Positions 10,728 to 21,722 are shown, counted from the stretch's first letter. The stretch: 64,000 nucleotides of DNA from Lentibacillus saliphilus (GCF_019093865.1 NZ_JABJXD010000008.1:30934-94933), one strand, 5' to 3'. Program-made: numbers and translations. The notes: generated by a model from the sequence alone, not told the origin.

Positions 10728-11059
10728 GGCTGGGATAAAAGAGATTTACCGAATCATAATTCGAACAATACGGCCGCTCCGGAAATATACTTCGCGACCG
10801 ACAAACACGATGCTTTAGTGTCGACGTTGGCGCAGGACGCGCCGAAACTAGGAGACCGCGGGCGGCTGGTGAGCCTCGGGCCAACAGGACGTTGGTCATG
10901 AAGGCGTTGCGACAGGAAGTCGCGACTTTAGCCTTCCTTCCCTACGCACTGCGGGGTCTCGCCTAGGCCTCTCCTCCCGCCGGAGTCTTCGTATATTTCC
11001 GGAGCTAATGTTGAGCATTGTTCGTCTTTTAAATTTAACTTTAAGTTTTTGTCCCAGCC
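10728..11059. repeat. GC-rich palindromic intergenic repeat, copy 1
   Basis: This 332-bp element fills the gap between tatD and metG. It begins GGCTGGGATAAAA and ends TTTTTGTCCCAGCC, near-complementary ends. Inside, GCTCCGGAAATATAC (10776) and GTATATTTCCGGAGC (11001) form a perfect 15-bp inverted pair around a 230-bp GC-rich core. The core contains GGCGCAGGACGCGCC and CCAACAGGACGTTGG, both self-complementary. Three relatives lie at 44120, 56434 and 63821. No credible open reading frame is present. It resembles a MITE or extragenic palindromic element; I do not recognise a named family. Confidence 0.85.
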
Positions 11060-11073
11060 ACTTTTAAAAAGAT

Positions 11074-13035
<1,962 letters not shown>

Positions 13036-13087
13036 TTACCTCCTCGTTTTTTTAACGCCCTTTATCGATGTAAAAAACTAATACCAT

Positions 13088-13116
13088 TGTAGCGATTTTT
13101 CGTTGAAAATGCTACA
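13088..13116. other. Hairpin upstream of metG
   Basis: TGTAGC(G)ATTTT and AAAATGCTACA form an inverted repeat of 11 pairs with one bulged base, 56 to 84 bases before the metG start, between metG and the divergent abrB. It could be an operator or a leader hairpin. It has no T tract in either direction, so it is not an ordinary terminator. Confidence 0.4.
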
Positions 13117-13180
13117 CTTCAGGCGTTTATTAATAATCCATTCATAGTAAAAAACAAGTAAATCATCCATTTTTTAGGTG

Positions 13181-13209
13181 TTGACGTTCATGGGTATCAT
13201 TGGTAATAT
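13181..13209 (+). promoter_or_regulatory. abrB promoter
   Basis: TTGACG and TAATAT are separated by exactly 17 bases, about 56 bases upstream of the abrB ATG. In B. subtilis abrB is repressed by Spo0A and by AbrB itself; I did not identify a clear 0A box (TGNCGAA) here. Confidence 0.55.
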
Positions 13210-13265
13210 ATTAAAATCATTTTCCAAAAGATACTAACCACAAAATCGTTAATGGAGGTACAACT

Positions 13266-13547
13266 ATGAAATCAACAGGCATCGTACGAAAAGTGGATGA
13301 TCTTGGACGTATCGTTATTCCGAAAGAACTTCGTAGGTCTCTTAATATTGATGTAAAAGACCCGCTCGAAATATACGTTGATCAGGAGAAAATTATCCTT
13401 CAAAAATATAATCCAGATTTTGCCTGCCTTCTTACAGGCGAAATATCAGACGACAACATGAGCCTAGCAGACGGCAAGATCGTCTTAAGTAAACATGCAG
13501 CACTCAAGCTCATAGAAGACATCAAGCAAAATTTGGAAAATGAATAA
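13266..13547 (+). CDS. abrB: Transition-state regulator AbrB
   Basis: AbrB is a small DNA-binding repressor that holds back stationary-phase and sporulation genes during growth. The 93-residue product begins MKSTGIVRKVDDLGRIVIPKE, the swapped-hairpin DNA-binding domain (residues 1-50), followed by the C-terminal multimerisation segment. GGAGG lies 8 bases before the ATG. It is on the strand opposite to most of its neighbours, between metG and rsmI, exactly as in B. subtilis. spoVG, a classic AbrB target, is also in this window. Confidence 0.97.
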   Translation: MKSTGIVRKVDDLGRIVIPKELRRSLNIDVKDPLEIYVDQEKIILQKYNPDFACLLTGEISDDNMSLADGKIVLSKHAALKLIEDIKQNLENE

Positions 13548-13591
13548 GCACATTAAAGTAGGCTGACAAAGACGTCAGCTCTTTTAATGTG
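13548..13591. terminator. Bidirectional terminator between abrB and rsmI
   Basis: CACATTAAA(AG)...GGCTGAC pairs with GTCAGC...TTTTAATGTG around a short loop, located between the two convergent stop codons. It can serve both genes. Confidence 0.65.
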
Positions 13592-13614
13592 TTCTCATGC
13601 AATGATCACAGAAC

Positions 13615-14487
13615 TCAGTCAATGTGATAGGCTTGATATACGTCGCGTTTAGGTATGTTGCGATCAAGGGCCGCTTGTTTAATGGCAGATTTGCTCGACA
13701 TCTGTTCGTCGACAATATAATGGTCCACATGCGCTTTAATCGTATATGATGCCCACCACATTGATTCGGTATCATTGGAGGTCTCATGAGCTCCTTCAAC
13801 GACGATACAGCATTCACCTTTTATCGGATGCGTGTCCATCCAATCTACGAGTTCACGGACTGTGCCACGAACAAATTGCTCGTACTTCTTCGTCAGTTCC
13901 CTCGCAATCGCTATGTGCCGATCACCAAAGACGGACTCTATTGTCGACAGTGTATCCTTTACCCTGTATGGCGATTCATAAAAAATGAGTGTTGACGTAT
14001 GCTGCTTGAGTCGTTCAAGCTCAGCGACTTTTTCTTTCGTTTTCCTCGGCAAAAAACCGATAAACGTGAACGCTGAAGCAGGCAACCCCGAACCAACCAG
14101 TGCACAGAGTGCAGCATTTGCCCCAGGTAAGACAACAACAGACAAATCCTTTTGAATTGCGGCGACCACTAAATCATGTCCTGGATCGGATATGGCTGGC
14201 ATGCCAGCATCACTAACAACAGCAATTGTTTCACCTTGCTTTAACCGAGATATAAGGGCTTCTTCGCGTTCCTTTTTATTATGTTCATGATAACTTATTA
14301 AGGGCGTTTTAATGTCAAAGTGATTCAACAGTTTTTTTGTATGTCGTGTATCCTCGGCAGCGATAATCGTAACCGATTGAAGCACGCTTAACGCTCGATA
14401 CGTAATATCCTCTAAATTACCAATCGGTGTCGGAACAACATATAACACACCAGAAGATGATGCTTCAAAGCTATTTTGGACATTCAT
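13615..14487 (-). CDS. rsmI: 16S rRNA (cytidine1402-2'-O) methyltransferase
   Basis: RsmI methylates the ribose of C1402 in the ribosomal decoding centre. The 290-residue tetrapyrrole-methylase fold shows [28 protein letters not shown] and [16 protein letters not shown], all diagnostic. AGGAGGGG precedes the ATG. It overlaps yazA by 17 bp in a chain of overlapping genes (yabB-yazA-rsmI), as in B. subtilis. Confidence 0.95.
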   Translation of the reverse strand: MNVQNSFEASSSGVLYVVPTPIGNLEDITYRALSVLQSVTIIAAEDTRHTKKLLNHFDIKTPLISYHEHNKKEREEALISRLKQGETIAVVSDAGMPAISDPGHDLVVAAIQKDLSVVVLPGANAALCALVGSGLPASAFTFIGFLPRKTKEKVAELERLKQHTSTLIFYESPYRVKDTLSTIESVFGDRHIAIARELTKKYEQFVRGTVRELVDWMDTHPIKGECCIVVEGAHETSNDTESMWWASYTIKAHVDHYIVDEQMSSKSAIKQAALDRNIPKRDVYQAYHID

Positions 14488-14752
14488 GATGGAACCCCTC
14501 CTGTTCCGCGTTAATCAAAGTGAGCTTATCATGGCGACTCAGACGTTTGATTCGATATTCTTCGCGCATTGCTTCCACTTTTGTTTCAAAGGTTTTTTTA
14601 TGAATCACTTTAAATGGTCCCCGACCACGTGTATATTTAGCGCCTTTTCCCGCTTCGTGCTGCTTTAGACGTCTTTCAAAATCATTTGTATAACCGGTAT
14701 AAATAGAACCATCACGACATTCTAGCATATATACGACGTGGGCATTATCCAT
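14471..14752 (-). CDS. yazA: GIY-YIG domain protein YazA
   Basis: This is a small stand-alone GIY-YIG nuclease-fold protein of the UPF0213 family; its substrate is not established. The 93 residues start [24 protein letters not shown], which holds the VYM and YTG halves of the motif, followed by the catalytic arginine helix [17 protein letters not shown]. The start is placed at MDNAHVV because the upstream in-frame extension runs into yabB coding sequence. It overlaps yabB by 8 bp and rsmI by 17 bp. Confidence 0.93.
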   Translation of the reverse strand: MDNAHVVYMLECRDGSIYTGYTNDFERRLKQHEAGKGAKYTRGRGPFKVIHKKTFETKVEAMREEYRIKRLSRHDKLTLINAEQEGFHHECPK

Positions 14753-15485
14753 GAATGATCGCCTCAGCTTCATCCGTATAACTGCCATCTTCATGATAGA
14801 TGTATAATGGGGGTAATATTTTCAGATCAGCCTGTCCATCACGTATTGCTTCTATTAAAAGCATATTCGCTTCTCGTCCTTTTTTCGGATAAACGAACCT
14901 TAGACGTTTCGGCTCTAGCTTATATGTACGGAACAGCGAAATAATATCAACCAGTCTGCCCGGACGATGCACCACCGATACCTTACCACCTGGTTTCACA
15001 TGAAGCTTGCATGCCTTTACAACATCCTCAAGTGTACAGCGTACTTCATGTCTGGCGATCGTTAAATGCTCATTTTGATTAAGCTCCGTTTTGGCCGGGG
15101 TTGAGAAATAAGGCGGATTACAGGTCACAACATCATAGTTGCTATGACCAATGTCTGGTTGAAGGTCTTTTAAATCACCTTCTACAACCGCTATTTGCTC
15201 TTGAAGGTCATTCATTTCAACATTGCGCTTCGCCATACTGATGAGCCTAGGCTGTATATCAACCGCTGTTATAGTAGCGTGTGTTCTTCTCGACAAAAGA
15301 AGGGGAATAATGCCATTCCCTGTACCAAGATCCAGAATGCGTCCACGTTTGATGGGAACATAGGTGAAATTGGCGAGTAAAATGGCATCGAGTGAAAATG
15401 AGAACACGCTTGGACTTTGAATGATTTTCATCGTTTTATCAGCTGTTGCATAATCGAGTCGCTCATCATCATATAATTCAGTCAT
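14745..15485 (-). CDS. yabB: tRNA1(Val) A37 N6-methyltransferase-like protein YabB
   Basis: It is predicted to methylate adenosine in tRNA or rRNA. The 246-residue Rossmann methyltransferase has the S-adenosylmethionine loop [15 protein letters not shown] near residue 50 and the adenine-N6 motif CNPPYF near residue 126. The family (COG4123) includes E. coli TrmN6. The exact target in Bacillus is an inference. It is the first gene of the yabB-yazA-rsmI overlapping chain. Confidence 0.9.
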   Translation of the reverse strand: MTELYDDERLDYATADKTMKIIQSPSVFSFSLDAILLANFTYVPIKRGRILDLGTGNGIIPLLLSRRTHATITAVDIQPRLISMAKRNVEMNDLQEQIAVVEGDLKDLQPDIGHSNYDVVTCNPPYFSTPAKTELNQNEHLTIARHEVRCTLEDVVKACKLHVKPGGKVSVVHRPGRLVDIISLFRTYKLEPKRLRFVYPKKGREANMLLIEAIRDGQADLKILPPLYIYHEDGSYTDEAEAIIHG

Positions 15486-15515
15486 GCGTCTTAATCGTTC
15501 CTTTCTCTATTTGAG

Positions 15516-15560
15516 AAAGCTGTCCCACAGTCTCTTTTATCGACATGCGGGACAGCTTTT
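15516..15560 (-). terminator. Possible hairpin between yabA and yabB
   Basis: AAAGCTGTCCC and GGGACAGCTTT are perfectly complementary over 11 bp, 22 bases apart. On the minus strand the stem is not followed by a good T run. It may be a weak terminator or processing site between yabA and yabB. Confidence 0.45.
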
Positions 15561-15567
15561 ATCCTGA

Positions 15568-15912
15568 TCATTTCGTCTTATTTAAAAACTCCAAGCAAAA
15601 TAGGCAATCTTTATCCTGTCGCGGGCTTCCAAAGTGAACGTTGCAAATATGAAATCCCTCTTCATACAGCCTGGCCAGATTGTCATACCCTTCACCAGGA
15701 ATTTCTGTAAAGCCCTTTTCCATCTCTTGATCGGCTGCTTTTTCAATATCTGTATCGAGACGATTTCTAAGGTGATGGTTTTCCATATCTAGACGGTTAT
15801 TTTCTTCAAGTAAATGGCCTAGCTTTCTTTTTAAGTCGCCGAGCTGCTCGTACAGTTCACCAATCTGTTTCTCCATATCGGATACTTGGTTAAAGATTTC
15901 TCCTTTTTTCAC
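15568..15912 (-). CDS. yabA: Replication initiation control protein YabA
   Basis: YabA restrains initiation by binding DnaA and the DnaN clamp. The 114-residue product has a long N-terminal leucine-rich coiled coil (about residues 1-60) for tetramer formation. A C-terminal zinc site follows, with HICNVHFG...CLFCLEF giving the H-x-x-C and C-x-x-C ligands. Its targets dnaA and dnaN are both in this window. Position after ricT matches B. subtilis. Confidence 0.96.
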   Translation of the reverse strand: MKKGEIFNQVSDMEKQIGELYEQLGDLKRKLGHLLEENNRLDMENHHLRNRLDTDIEKAADQEMEKGFTEIPGEGYDNLARLYEEGFHICNVHFGSPRQDKDCLFCLEFLNKTK

Positions 15913-15927
15913 GCTTATCTCACCCCA

Positions 15928-16755
15928 CTATTCTGTGGCCCGGGCGGTAATGATGCCTTCTTCGATGAGTTCATCCACTGTGTATTCAATCATGCGTTCG
16001 TTCTCCGCAACCTCAATGTGAACAAGCTTTTCCAGCATGTTCAGGCCAACGACTTTCCCTTTTCCATATGATGTCATTACATTTGTACCCATGTCAGGTA
16101 GTTCTCGCTTTGCCTCTTCATATTGGTCATTTTCATATTTAAGACAGCACATAAGACGCCCACAAAGACCTGATATTTTTGCTGGATTAAGAGACAGGCT
16201 TTGATCCTTTGCCATTTTTATGGAAACAGGTTCAAAGTCCCCTAAAAAGGTCGAACAGCATAGCATACGACCACATGGGCCGATGCCACCGAGCATTTTT
16301 GCTTCATCACGAACACCGATTTGCCTTAACTCGATTCGCGTTTTAAATTGCGATGCCAAGTCTTTAACGAGACTACGAAAATCAACCCGGCCTTCTGCTG
16401 TGAAGTAAAATATAATCTTATTCCGATCAAACGTATACTCTACATCAACGAGCTTCATCTCTAAATTGTGCCCAGCGATTTTTTCGGAGCACGTCTGTAA
16501 TGCTTCCTTTGCATGTGTATCATTTTCAACTACGGTGCGCTTATCTTCATCATCCGCAATGCGAATGACCTTTTTCAATGGCATGACGACATCTTCTTCA
16601 TCAACCATGCGCTTTCCGATAACCGCTTTACCAAATTCGATTCCCCTGGCTGTTTCAACAATAACGTAATCGTTCAGTACGATATCATGACCAGCAGGAT
16701 CGAAATAATATATTTTACCCGCTTTTTGAAAGCGGACACCTATGACTTGAATCAA
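15928..16755 (-). CDS. ricT: Y-complex subunit RicT (YaaT, PSP1 domain)
   Basis: RicT forms the Y-complex with RicA and RicF, which directs RNase Y cleavage and supports biofilm, competence and sporulation. The 275-residue PSP1 protein holds the cysteine motifs GGIGPCGRMLCCSTFLGDF and GLCGRLMCCLKYE around residues 155-210, which bind an iron-sulfur cluster in B. subtilis. All these cysteines are present. It lies 6 bp after holB and 15 bp before yabA, consistent with one operon. Confidence 0.96.
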   Translation of the reverse strand: MIQVIGVRFQKAGKIYYFDPAGHDIVLNDYVIVETARGIEFGKAVIGKRMVDEEDVVMPLKKVIRIADDEDKRTVVENDTHAKEALQTCSEKIAGHNLEMKLVDVEYTFDRNKIIFYFTAEGRVDFRSLVKDLASQFKTRIELRQIGVRDEAKMLGGIGPCGRMLCCSTFLGDFEPVSIKMAKDQSLSLNPAKISGLCGRLMCCLKYENDQYEEAKRELPDMGTNVMTSYGKGKVVGLNMLEKLVHIEVAENERMIEYTVDELIEEGIITARATE

Positions 16756-16761
16756 TTTTGA

Positions 16762-17751
16762 TCACCTCTGTATTTGAAGTGCCAGTTGTTCTATTACAAG
16801 TGTCTGATGGACATTTTGTTGCAGCTGCCGTTTTGCAGCTAAAATATGTTGCAGAACAGCAAGCAATTTTTGTTGGGAAAACGCTAATACACCCTTTTGA
16901 ATAAGGTCATCATTAGAGGTGAAGACCGTTAACCCACCCATTTTATCTAAATGCGCATACAATATGTCTCGATAAGCCAATAGTAATAAATCCAACCCTC
17001 TATCCTGCTGATGCCTTTCTTTGAAATGTGGCATCCAGCGATTATGAACAAATACGTACAATTCTTTCGGCTGTGTACAGGATATGTCCATCCATTGTAT
17101 CATTAATTTTCTTGCATCTGCAAACCACACATCGTCATTAAGTGTCTTTGCTTCAGTTATATTGTTCGTCATTTCACTTATAAGTGTGGCACTGCGTTCA
17201 TCCATACCCTCGTCTATGAGGCGTTGCTGAAATAGCGTTGGATCAAGAGGCTTCAAATCAATCATCTGACAGCGTGATCGAATTGTCGACAGCATAGATT
17301 GACTATTTTCAGTCAGCATGAGCGCTGTCGTATGTGAGCCTGGTTCCTCGAGAAATTTAAGAATGCGATTTGCTGCATTATTCGTCAGCTTATCTGCTTC
17401 CTTAATGATATAGACCTTTTGTGTCGATTCTAATGCCGAATAAGTAAATTCTTTTTGCAGGTGATCAATTTGTTCACGCTTAATTGATTGACCGTCTGGT
17501 ACAATCCAATGCACGTCAGGATGGTTGCCTGAGGCGATTCGCTTACAATCCAGACATGTGCCACACGGCTCTACACCTGATTTATGAGCACAAAAGAGTG
17601 TACATGCTGTCAAAAAGGCGAGCGCTTCCTTACCGGTTCCGCGCGCGCCTTGAATCAAATATGCATGAGACATACGTCCTCTTTTTATACTGTTTGTCAT
17701 AATCTTGCCTGCTAATGGCTGAACGGCAACGATATCGCTCCAAGTTTTCAT
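16762..17751 (-). CDS. holB: DNA polymerase III subunit delta'
   Basis: Delta' is the stator of the clamp loader that places the DnaN ring on DNA. The 329-residue AAA+ protein has a Walker A-like GARGTGKE near residue 35, a zinc knuckle CAHKSGVEPCGTCLDC around residues 54-69, and sensor-1 STIRSRC. The partner subunit gene dnaX is about 4 kb further on in this window. It starts 34 bp after yaaR in the same orientation. Confidence 0.95.
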   Translation of the reverse strand: MKTWSDIVAVQPLAGKIMTNSIKRGRMSHAYLIQGARGTGKEALAFLTACTLFCAHKSGVEPCGTCLDCKRIASGNHPDVHWIVPDGQSIKREQIDHLQKEFTYSALESTQKVYIIKEADKLTNNAANRILKFLEEPGSHTTALMLTENSQSMLSTIRSRCQMIDLKPLDPTLFQQRLIDEGMDERSATLISEMTNNITEAKTLNDDVWFADARKLMIQWMDISCTQPKELYVFVHNRWMPHFKERHQQDRGLDLLLLAYRDILYAHLDKMGGLTVFTSNDDLIQKGVLAFSQQKLLAVLQHILAAKRQLQQNVHQTLVIEQLALQIQR

Positions 17752-17785
17752 AGTGTGATCTTCTTTCCTATTATTATTGCGCTCT

Positions 17786-18226
17786 TTATGCTGCTAAGTT
17801 AATGAGAAGTCCTTTAATTTCACCGATCATTCCTAATAAATCAACGGTCTTTTTCTCCTGACTCATTAAGTCCTCTGTTAAGGCAATGAGCTTTTCGTCT
17901 ATTTCTTTCACAATGGCGAGCTTCTGACTGTTACCATTTAAATTAAAGCTATGATCTTGTTTTAGCTCTAATCCATTGTCAACAGTCTTCTTCAAAAACT
18001 CTCTCACCATCACTTTGAATTTCGCCAAGTCCTTGAAGGAACGAAAGCGCGCGAGTCTATCACCCTGCACTGTAATATTCTTCATCAATTGTTCAATTTC
18101 CTGCTGTCGGATATGCGTTGTGCTAGAACGCACCAATTGATCAAATGCTGATTTTCCTTCGGTTGACCGGGGGTGCTTTGTTGGTGTTGCATCGAGTTTA
18201 GATACCATGTCTTGATTGATTTTCAT
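17786..18226 (-). CDS. yaaR: DUF327 family protein YaaR
   Basis: A conserved Bacillales protein of unknown function (DUF327), always in this position between darA and holB. The 146 residues are mostly predicted helix, with basic and acidic residues and a central FRSFKDLAKFKVMVREFLKK segment. The ATG at 18226 has GAGGGG at proper spacing; an ATG two codons upstream is too close to it. I can assign no activity. Confidence 0.88.
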   Translation of the reverse strand: MKINQDMVSKLDATPTKHPRSTEGKSAFDQLVRSSTTHIRQQEIEQLMKNITVQGDRLARFRSFKDLAKFKVMVREFLKKTVDNGLELKQDHSFNLNGNSQKLAIVKEIDEKLIALTEDLMSQEKKTVDLLGMIGEIKGLLINLAA

Positions 18227-18261
18227 CGTCATTACCCCTCACGTGCATAACATACCATTCA

Positions 18262-18606
<345 letters not shown>

Positions 18607-19245
18607 TTAAATTTTGGTTTTATTCAAATAGGTCATTACATATGTGAGCGCATTCTCGGTAACCTCTTCTTCTGTTTGTGAGGCATCGATTATGCGAATG
18701 CGACTAGAGAATCGGTCTGCCAGCTGATGATACGCTTCATAAACGCGTTCATGAAATTGCATGTTTTCCATATCGAGACGGTTTTTTTCACGTTGATCAT
18801 TTTGTGCGATCCGCCGTAAACCTTCTTCTGGAGTGATGTCAAACAAAAGTGTTAAATCAGGCATTGCGTTCTCGATCGCAAATTGGTTAATGTTAAGCAC
18901 GTCTTCCATATCGAGGCCACGTGCGTATCCTTGATAGGCGAGACTTGAATCAATAAAACGATCACAGAGAACAATTTTGCCAGCTTTAAGAGCGGGAATG
19001 ACTTTTTCTACTAAATGCTGACGACGTGATGCGGCGTATAAAAGGGCTTCTGTTCGGCCGTCCATCATCGTATGAGCTGGATCTAAAATAATATCCCTAA
19101 TAGATTCTGCAATATCGATCCCACCAGGTTCACGTGTCACGACGACATCATATCCCTTTTCTCTAAGGATCGTGCCAATCGTTTTTAATATGGTGGTTTT
19201 GCCGGCACCTTCTCCACCCTCGATCGTAATAAATGAGCCTTTCAC
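18607..19245 (-). CDS. tmk: Thymidylate kinase
   Basis: It phosphorylates dTMP to dTDP for DNA synthesis. The 212-residue P-loop kinase has Walker [10 protein letters not shown] at residues 9-17, the DR(F/Y) motif [13 protein letters not shown], and VTREPGG. It starts with GTG, with AAAGGAG 8 bases upstream. It is the first gene of a tmk-darA-yaaR-holB-ricT-yabA run of closely spaced genes. Confidence 0.96.
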   Translation of the reverse strand: MKGSFITIEGGEGAGKTTILKTIGTILREKGYDVVVTREPGGIDIAESIRDIILDPAHTMMDGRTEALLYAASRRQHLVEKVIPALKAGKIVLCDRFIDSSLAYQGYARGLDMEDVLNINQFAIENAMPDLTLLFDITPEEGLRRIAQNDQREKNRLDMENMQFHERVYEAYHQLADRFSSRIRIIDASQTEEEVTENALTYVMTYLNKTKI

Positions 19246-19441
19246 ACGCGTTACTCCTTTTAGTCATCCAAAAAAGCAAGGATCACTTTATTATATGTGT
19301 ACTTCTAGGATGATAGCATCCCATTTTTATGAATTTTAATGTTCTGTTACATACATTTAATATAACATAAACAGAGGCTTTCGGCATTTACTTCTCGTTA
19401 TTTTGCGATGTCAAGATGATACGTTGGGCATAATTCGGGCA

Positions 19442-19475
19442 TAAGAAAATGTCTTTGTGCTGAAACAAAGACATT
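19442..19475 (-). terminator. Terminator after csfB
   Basis: A perfect 10-bp stem (AATGTCTTTG/CAAAGACATT) with an 8-base loop followed by TTCTTA on the minus strand, 8 bases past the csfB stop codon. It separates csfB from tmk. Confidence 0.75.
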
Positions 19476-19482
19476 CATGAGT

Positions 19483-19671
19483 CTAGGAATATAGTGTTGG
19501 TCTTGTAACTGGTTTTAATTTTTCGAGATAGTATTGATATTTTACTTCGCGAGGTTCTGTGTGGACCATATTGTATTCACAGTCCTGACAGATAAATAAG
19601 TGATATAAATGAATGCCATACGGTTTCTTTTCCTCGCAGATGCCACATTGCTCATACATGTGTTTGTCCAT
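19483..19671 (-). CDS. csfB: Anti-sigma-G factor Gin (CsfB)
   Basis: Gin binds and inhibits sigma-G (and sigma-E) during sporulation, keeping late forespore genes off until engulfment. The 62-residue product has the zinc finger CGICEEKKPYGIHLY...CQDC and the C-terminal KLKPVTRPTLYS block of the family. The ATG at 19671 has GGAGG 8 bases upstream; an in-frame GTG three codons earlier has none. As in B. subtilis it lies between bofA and tmk, but without an rRNA operon in between. Confidence 0.92.
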   Translation of the reverse strand: MDKHMYEQCGICEEKKPYGIHLYHLFICQDCEYNMVHTEPREVKYQYYLEKLKPVTRPTLYS

Positions 19672-19760
19672 GCCTCCCACCTCCGTTAGTCACAGTGTGT
19701 CCAACAAGAGTGGAATCTATTCATAAATCTTTGAAACATGGAATCTTTTTTTTAGTTTTT

Positions 19761-20030
19761 TTAGCCAAGTATAAACAATTGAATGGCTGCGAGCGAGGCA
19801 ACACCGAATAAGCCTAGAAATCCTGAAATAATTGATGTAAACAGATTGATCGGGATATGCAGGCCGAATGCGCCACCAAACACATTAAAAAAGAAGAGAA
19901 ACAATACACCGATGCCAAGCTTTACCGTCCCTTGTGCAATCCAGCGCATCGGCTTAACTGGCGCACCGACAAATAACAATACGACGATTAATGCAACCAT
20001 AATGGAAATAACGACTGTTGAATTCACCAA
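19761..20030 (-). CDS. bofA: Pro-sigma-K processing inhibitor BofA
   Basis: BofA is a small membrane protein that, with SpoIVFA, holds the SpoIVFB protease inactive in the outer forespore membrane. The 89-residue product has two hydrophobic segments (about residues 5-27 and 36-60), the PVKPMRWI loop and the diagnostic FNVFGGAFGLHIPINL. The start is a TTG (20030) or the adjacent GTG (20027); both lie downstream of AGAGGGG. The yaaL-recR block lies upstream in the transcribed direction. Confidence 0.93.
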   Translation of the reverse strand: MVNSTVVISIMVALIVVLLFVGAPVKPMRWIAQGTVKLGIGVLFLFFFNVFGGAFGLHIPINLFTSIISGFLGLFGVASLAAIQLFILG

Positions 20031-20257
20031 ACCTCACCCCTCTAGAAAACTTGTCCACTAGCACTATATGCTTCAATAGAGAAGAAAAGAACCTAGGGCG
20101 TAAAGAAGAAACGTCATGTTGTTGAAACTGTTTTTTAGAGGTTTGCATCGGGGAAGCATGTATATATTGTGTTTTTCTGTGGCTGGCGTATTGATCGGGT
20201 AACGTTATTGTTGAAGGGGCTTTAGTTCAAATTATGCTCTAGCGGACGCCGGTCATG
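20031..20257. other. Intergenic region upstream of bofA
   Basis: No gene is visible. In B. subtilis an rRNA operon lies close to this point; there is no trace of 16S, 23S, 5S or tRNA sequence here. The stretch leads into the period-20 repeat array that begins at 20258. Confidence 0.5.
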
Positions 20258-20418
20258 TTATGCGGCGGATTTACAATTTATGCGGTTGTGTGGGCGGTTA
20301 TGCGGGGGCGGGGGCGGTTATGCGGTGCTTTTTCAATATATGCGTGCGGTTTGTGATATATGCGGCGCGTTTCTCGTTTATGAGTGAGGGGGTGTCATAT
20401 ATGCGTTTAGTTATGGCG
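20258..20418 (+). repeat. Period-20 ATGCGG repeat array A (8 units)
   Basis: Eight units begin at 20258, 20278, 20298, 20318, 20338, 20358, 20378 and 20399; seven of these are strictly 20 bp and one is 21. Each unit carries the core (A/T)TATGCG(G/T), degraded to TTATGAGT in the seventh, followed by about 12 variable bases with a tendency to a central TTT. Because 20 is not a multiple of three, the array cannot be a protein repeat. Read as the 3' flank of yaaL (minus strand) the core is CCGCATA. Arrays B (29880) and C (32462) have the same period and copy number. Confidence 0.85.
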
Positions 20419-20444
20419 CTCTCACATTATACGATCGGTTTTTT

Positions 20445-20488
20445 TGCTTTAAAAAAGGCAAGGAAGTCATTACTGCCTTCTTTGCCTT
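20445..20488 (-). terminator. Terminator after yaaL
   Basis: AAGGCAAGGAAG pairs with CTTCTTTGCCTT (one mismatched or G-U position) and is followed by TTTTTTAAAGC on the minus strand. It lies between yaaL and repeat array A. Confidence 0.75.
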
Positions 20489-20506
20489 AATTGTAAGTTA
20501 TGATGT

Positions 20507-20722
20507 TTAGCGATACATAATGGCGCTTACTTTGCGGTGTTTTGCTTCTCTTAGTAAATATAAGTATTTGGCGCGTGCCAAATGCTCCATATACAAAGCG
20601 TTCCATGTTGGATCGACGCTTTTTTCGGTAATCGCTCGCATTTGTTTCCAGTCATGCTCCAACGTGAAAATAGCGCTTAAAAGCTGCTCATCAATATCGC
20701 GTTTTTTTAGTCGCTTAGCCAT
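20507..20722 (-). CDS. yaaL: DUF2508 family protein YaaL
   Basis: A small (71 residues) helical protein found in nearly all Bacillales between recR and bofA. It starts MAKRLKKRDIDEQLL and has a charged, soluble composition. The family has no established function. It lies 14 bp after recR and is probably the last gene of the dnaX-ebfC-recR-yaaL unit, ended by the terminator at 20445. Confidence 0.88.
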   Translation of the reverse strand: MAKRLKKRDIDEQLLSAIFTLEHDWKQMRAITEKSVDPTWNALYMEHLARAKYLYLLREAKHRKVSAIMYR

Positions 20723-20736
20723 GCTGTCACCTTATC

Positions 20737-21333
20737 CTATAGATCTCGTCTGCCTTCAAGTGCCTTGGACAGCGTGACCTCATCAGCATATTCAAGGTCC
20801 CCACCAACAGGCAACCCATGGGCAATGCGTGTCGTTTTAATACCTGATGGCTTCACAAGCCGCGAAATATACATAGCGGTTGCTTCACCTTCTATATTCG
20901 GATTTGTTGCTAGAATCAATTCTTCAACCTCTTCATTTTTCAACCGTTCAAGTAGGTCCGGTACATTGATGTCTTCAGGACCAATCCCATCCATTGGAGA
21001 GATTGCGCCATGAAGGACGTGGTATCTTCCGCGATATTCCTTCATTTTTTCCATAGCGATAACATCTTTCGGATCCTGCACCACACAGATAATAGATCCA
21101 TCTCTGGATGTGTCCTGACATATGACACATGGATCTTGATCGGTAATATTACCACATGTTGAGCAATGAGTGAGCTCTCTCGTTGCATTCACGAGGGCAT
21201 TAGCAAAGCCTAACACATCGTCATCTTCCATATTAATAATATGAAATGCGAGCCGGGATGCCGTCTTAGGACCGATACCCGGTAGCTTTGTAAAACTGTC
21301 AATCAGTTTTGAAATGGGTTCAGGATAGTACAT
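20737..21333 (-). CDS. recR: Recombination mediator RecR
   Basis: RecR works with RecO and RecF to load RecA on gapped DNA. The 198-residue protein has an N-terminal helix-hairpin-helix ([16 protein letters not shown]) and a four-cysteine zinc finger [16 protein letters not shown] around residues 57-72. The Toprim domain follows ([15 protein letters not shown]), then the Walker B-like [16 protein letters not shown]. recF is also in this window. It lies 11 bp downstream of ebfC. Confidence 0.97.
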   Translation of the reverse strand: MYYPEPISKLIDSFTKLPGIGPKTASRLAFHIINMEDDDVLGFANALVNATRELTHCSTCGNITDQDPCVICQDTSRDGSIICVVQDPKDVIAMEKMKEYRGRYHVLHGAISPMDGIGPEDINVPDLLERLKNEEVEELILATNPNIEGEATAMYISRLVKPSGIKTTRIAHGLPVGGDLEYADEVTLSKALEGRRDL

Positions 21334-21344
21334 AGATATGCCTC

Positions 21345-21656
21345 CTAGAACATTCCACCAGGTAATCCTTTCGTGAACTGTCCCATTGTGTCATTTGTTT
21401 TGTCATCTACTTGCTTAAGTACATCGTTTGTTGCAGCTAATACAAGATCTTGTAGCATTTCAACGTCATCTGGATCAACAACGTCTTCTTCTATTTTAAC
21501 GTCAACAATTTCTTTTTTACCGTTTGCTGTAACAGTGACCATACCGCCACCTGCAGACGCTTCAAACGTCATTTCATGCAATTCTTCTTGTGCCTTCATC
21601 ATTTTCTTTTGCATTTTTTGCATTTGCTTCATCATATTGTTCATATTTCCCTTCAT
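21345..21656 (-). CDS. ebfC: YbaB/EbfC family nucleoid-associated protein
   Basis: A small DNA-binding protein that bridges or coats DNA. The 103-residue product has an N-terminal methionine- and lysine-rich helix ([19 protein letters not shown]) and the conserved [23 protein letters not shown] sheet region. GGAGGG precedes the ATG. It lies between dnaX and recR, the conserved arrangement in most bacteria. Confidence 0.95.
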   Translation of the reverse strand: MKGNMNNMMKQMQKMQKKMMKAQEELHEMTFEASAGGGMVTVTANGKKEIVDVKIEEDVVDPDDVEMLQDLVLAATNDVLKQVDDKTNDTMGQFTKGLPGGMF

Positions 21657-21722
21657 GGAAAACCCTCCTCGTTTTTTTTACATCAATTTGTTTAATTGGA
21701 CTTCAATTATATGAATGTTGCT

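Noticed and set aside
10699..10899. 66-codon frame inside repeat copy 1
   Set aside because: No start signal and no conservation in the other copies; the repeat looks structural, not coding.
13036..13180. T-box or SAM riboswitch in the metG leader
   Set aside because: I found neither the AGGGTGGNACCGCG motif nor S-box core elements; only one hairpin is present.
20258..20418. Array A (and B, C) as a CRISPR array
   Set aside because: Cores are only 6 to 8 bp and filler about 12 bp, far below CRISPR repeat and spacer sizes; there are no cas genes in the window and the core is not palindromic.
20260..20490. Open reading frames crossing arrays A and B (rich in YMR, YAA, CGG codons)
   Set aside because: The 20-bp period shifts frame with each unit, no ribosome-binding site is present, and the frames are by-products of the repeat.
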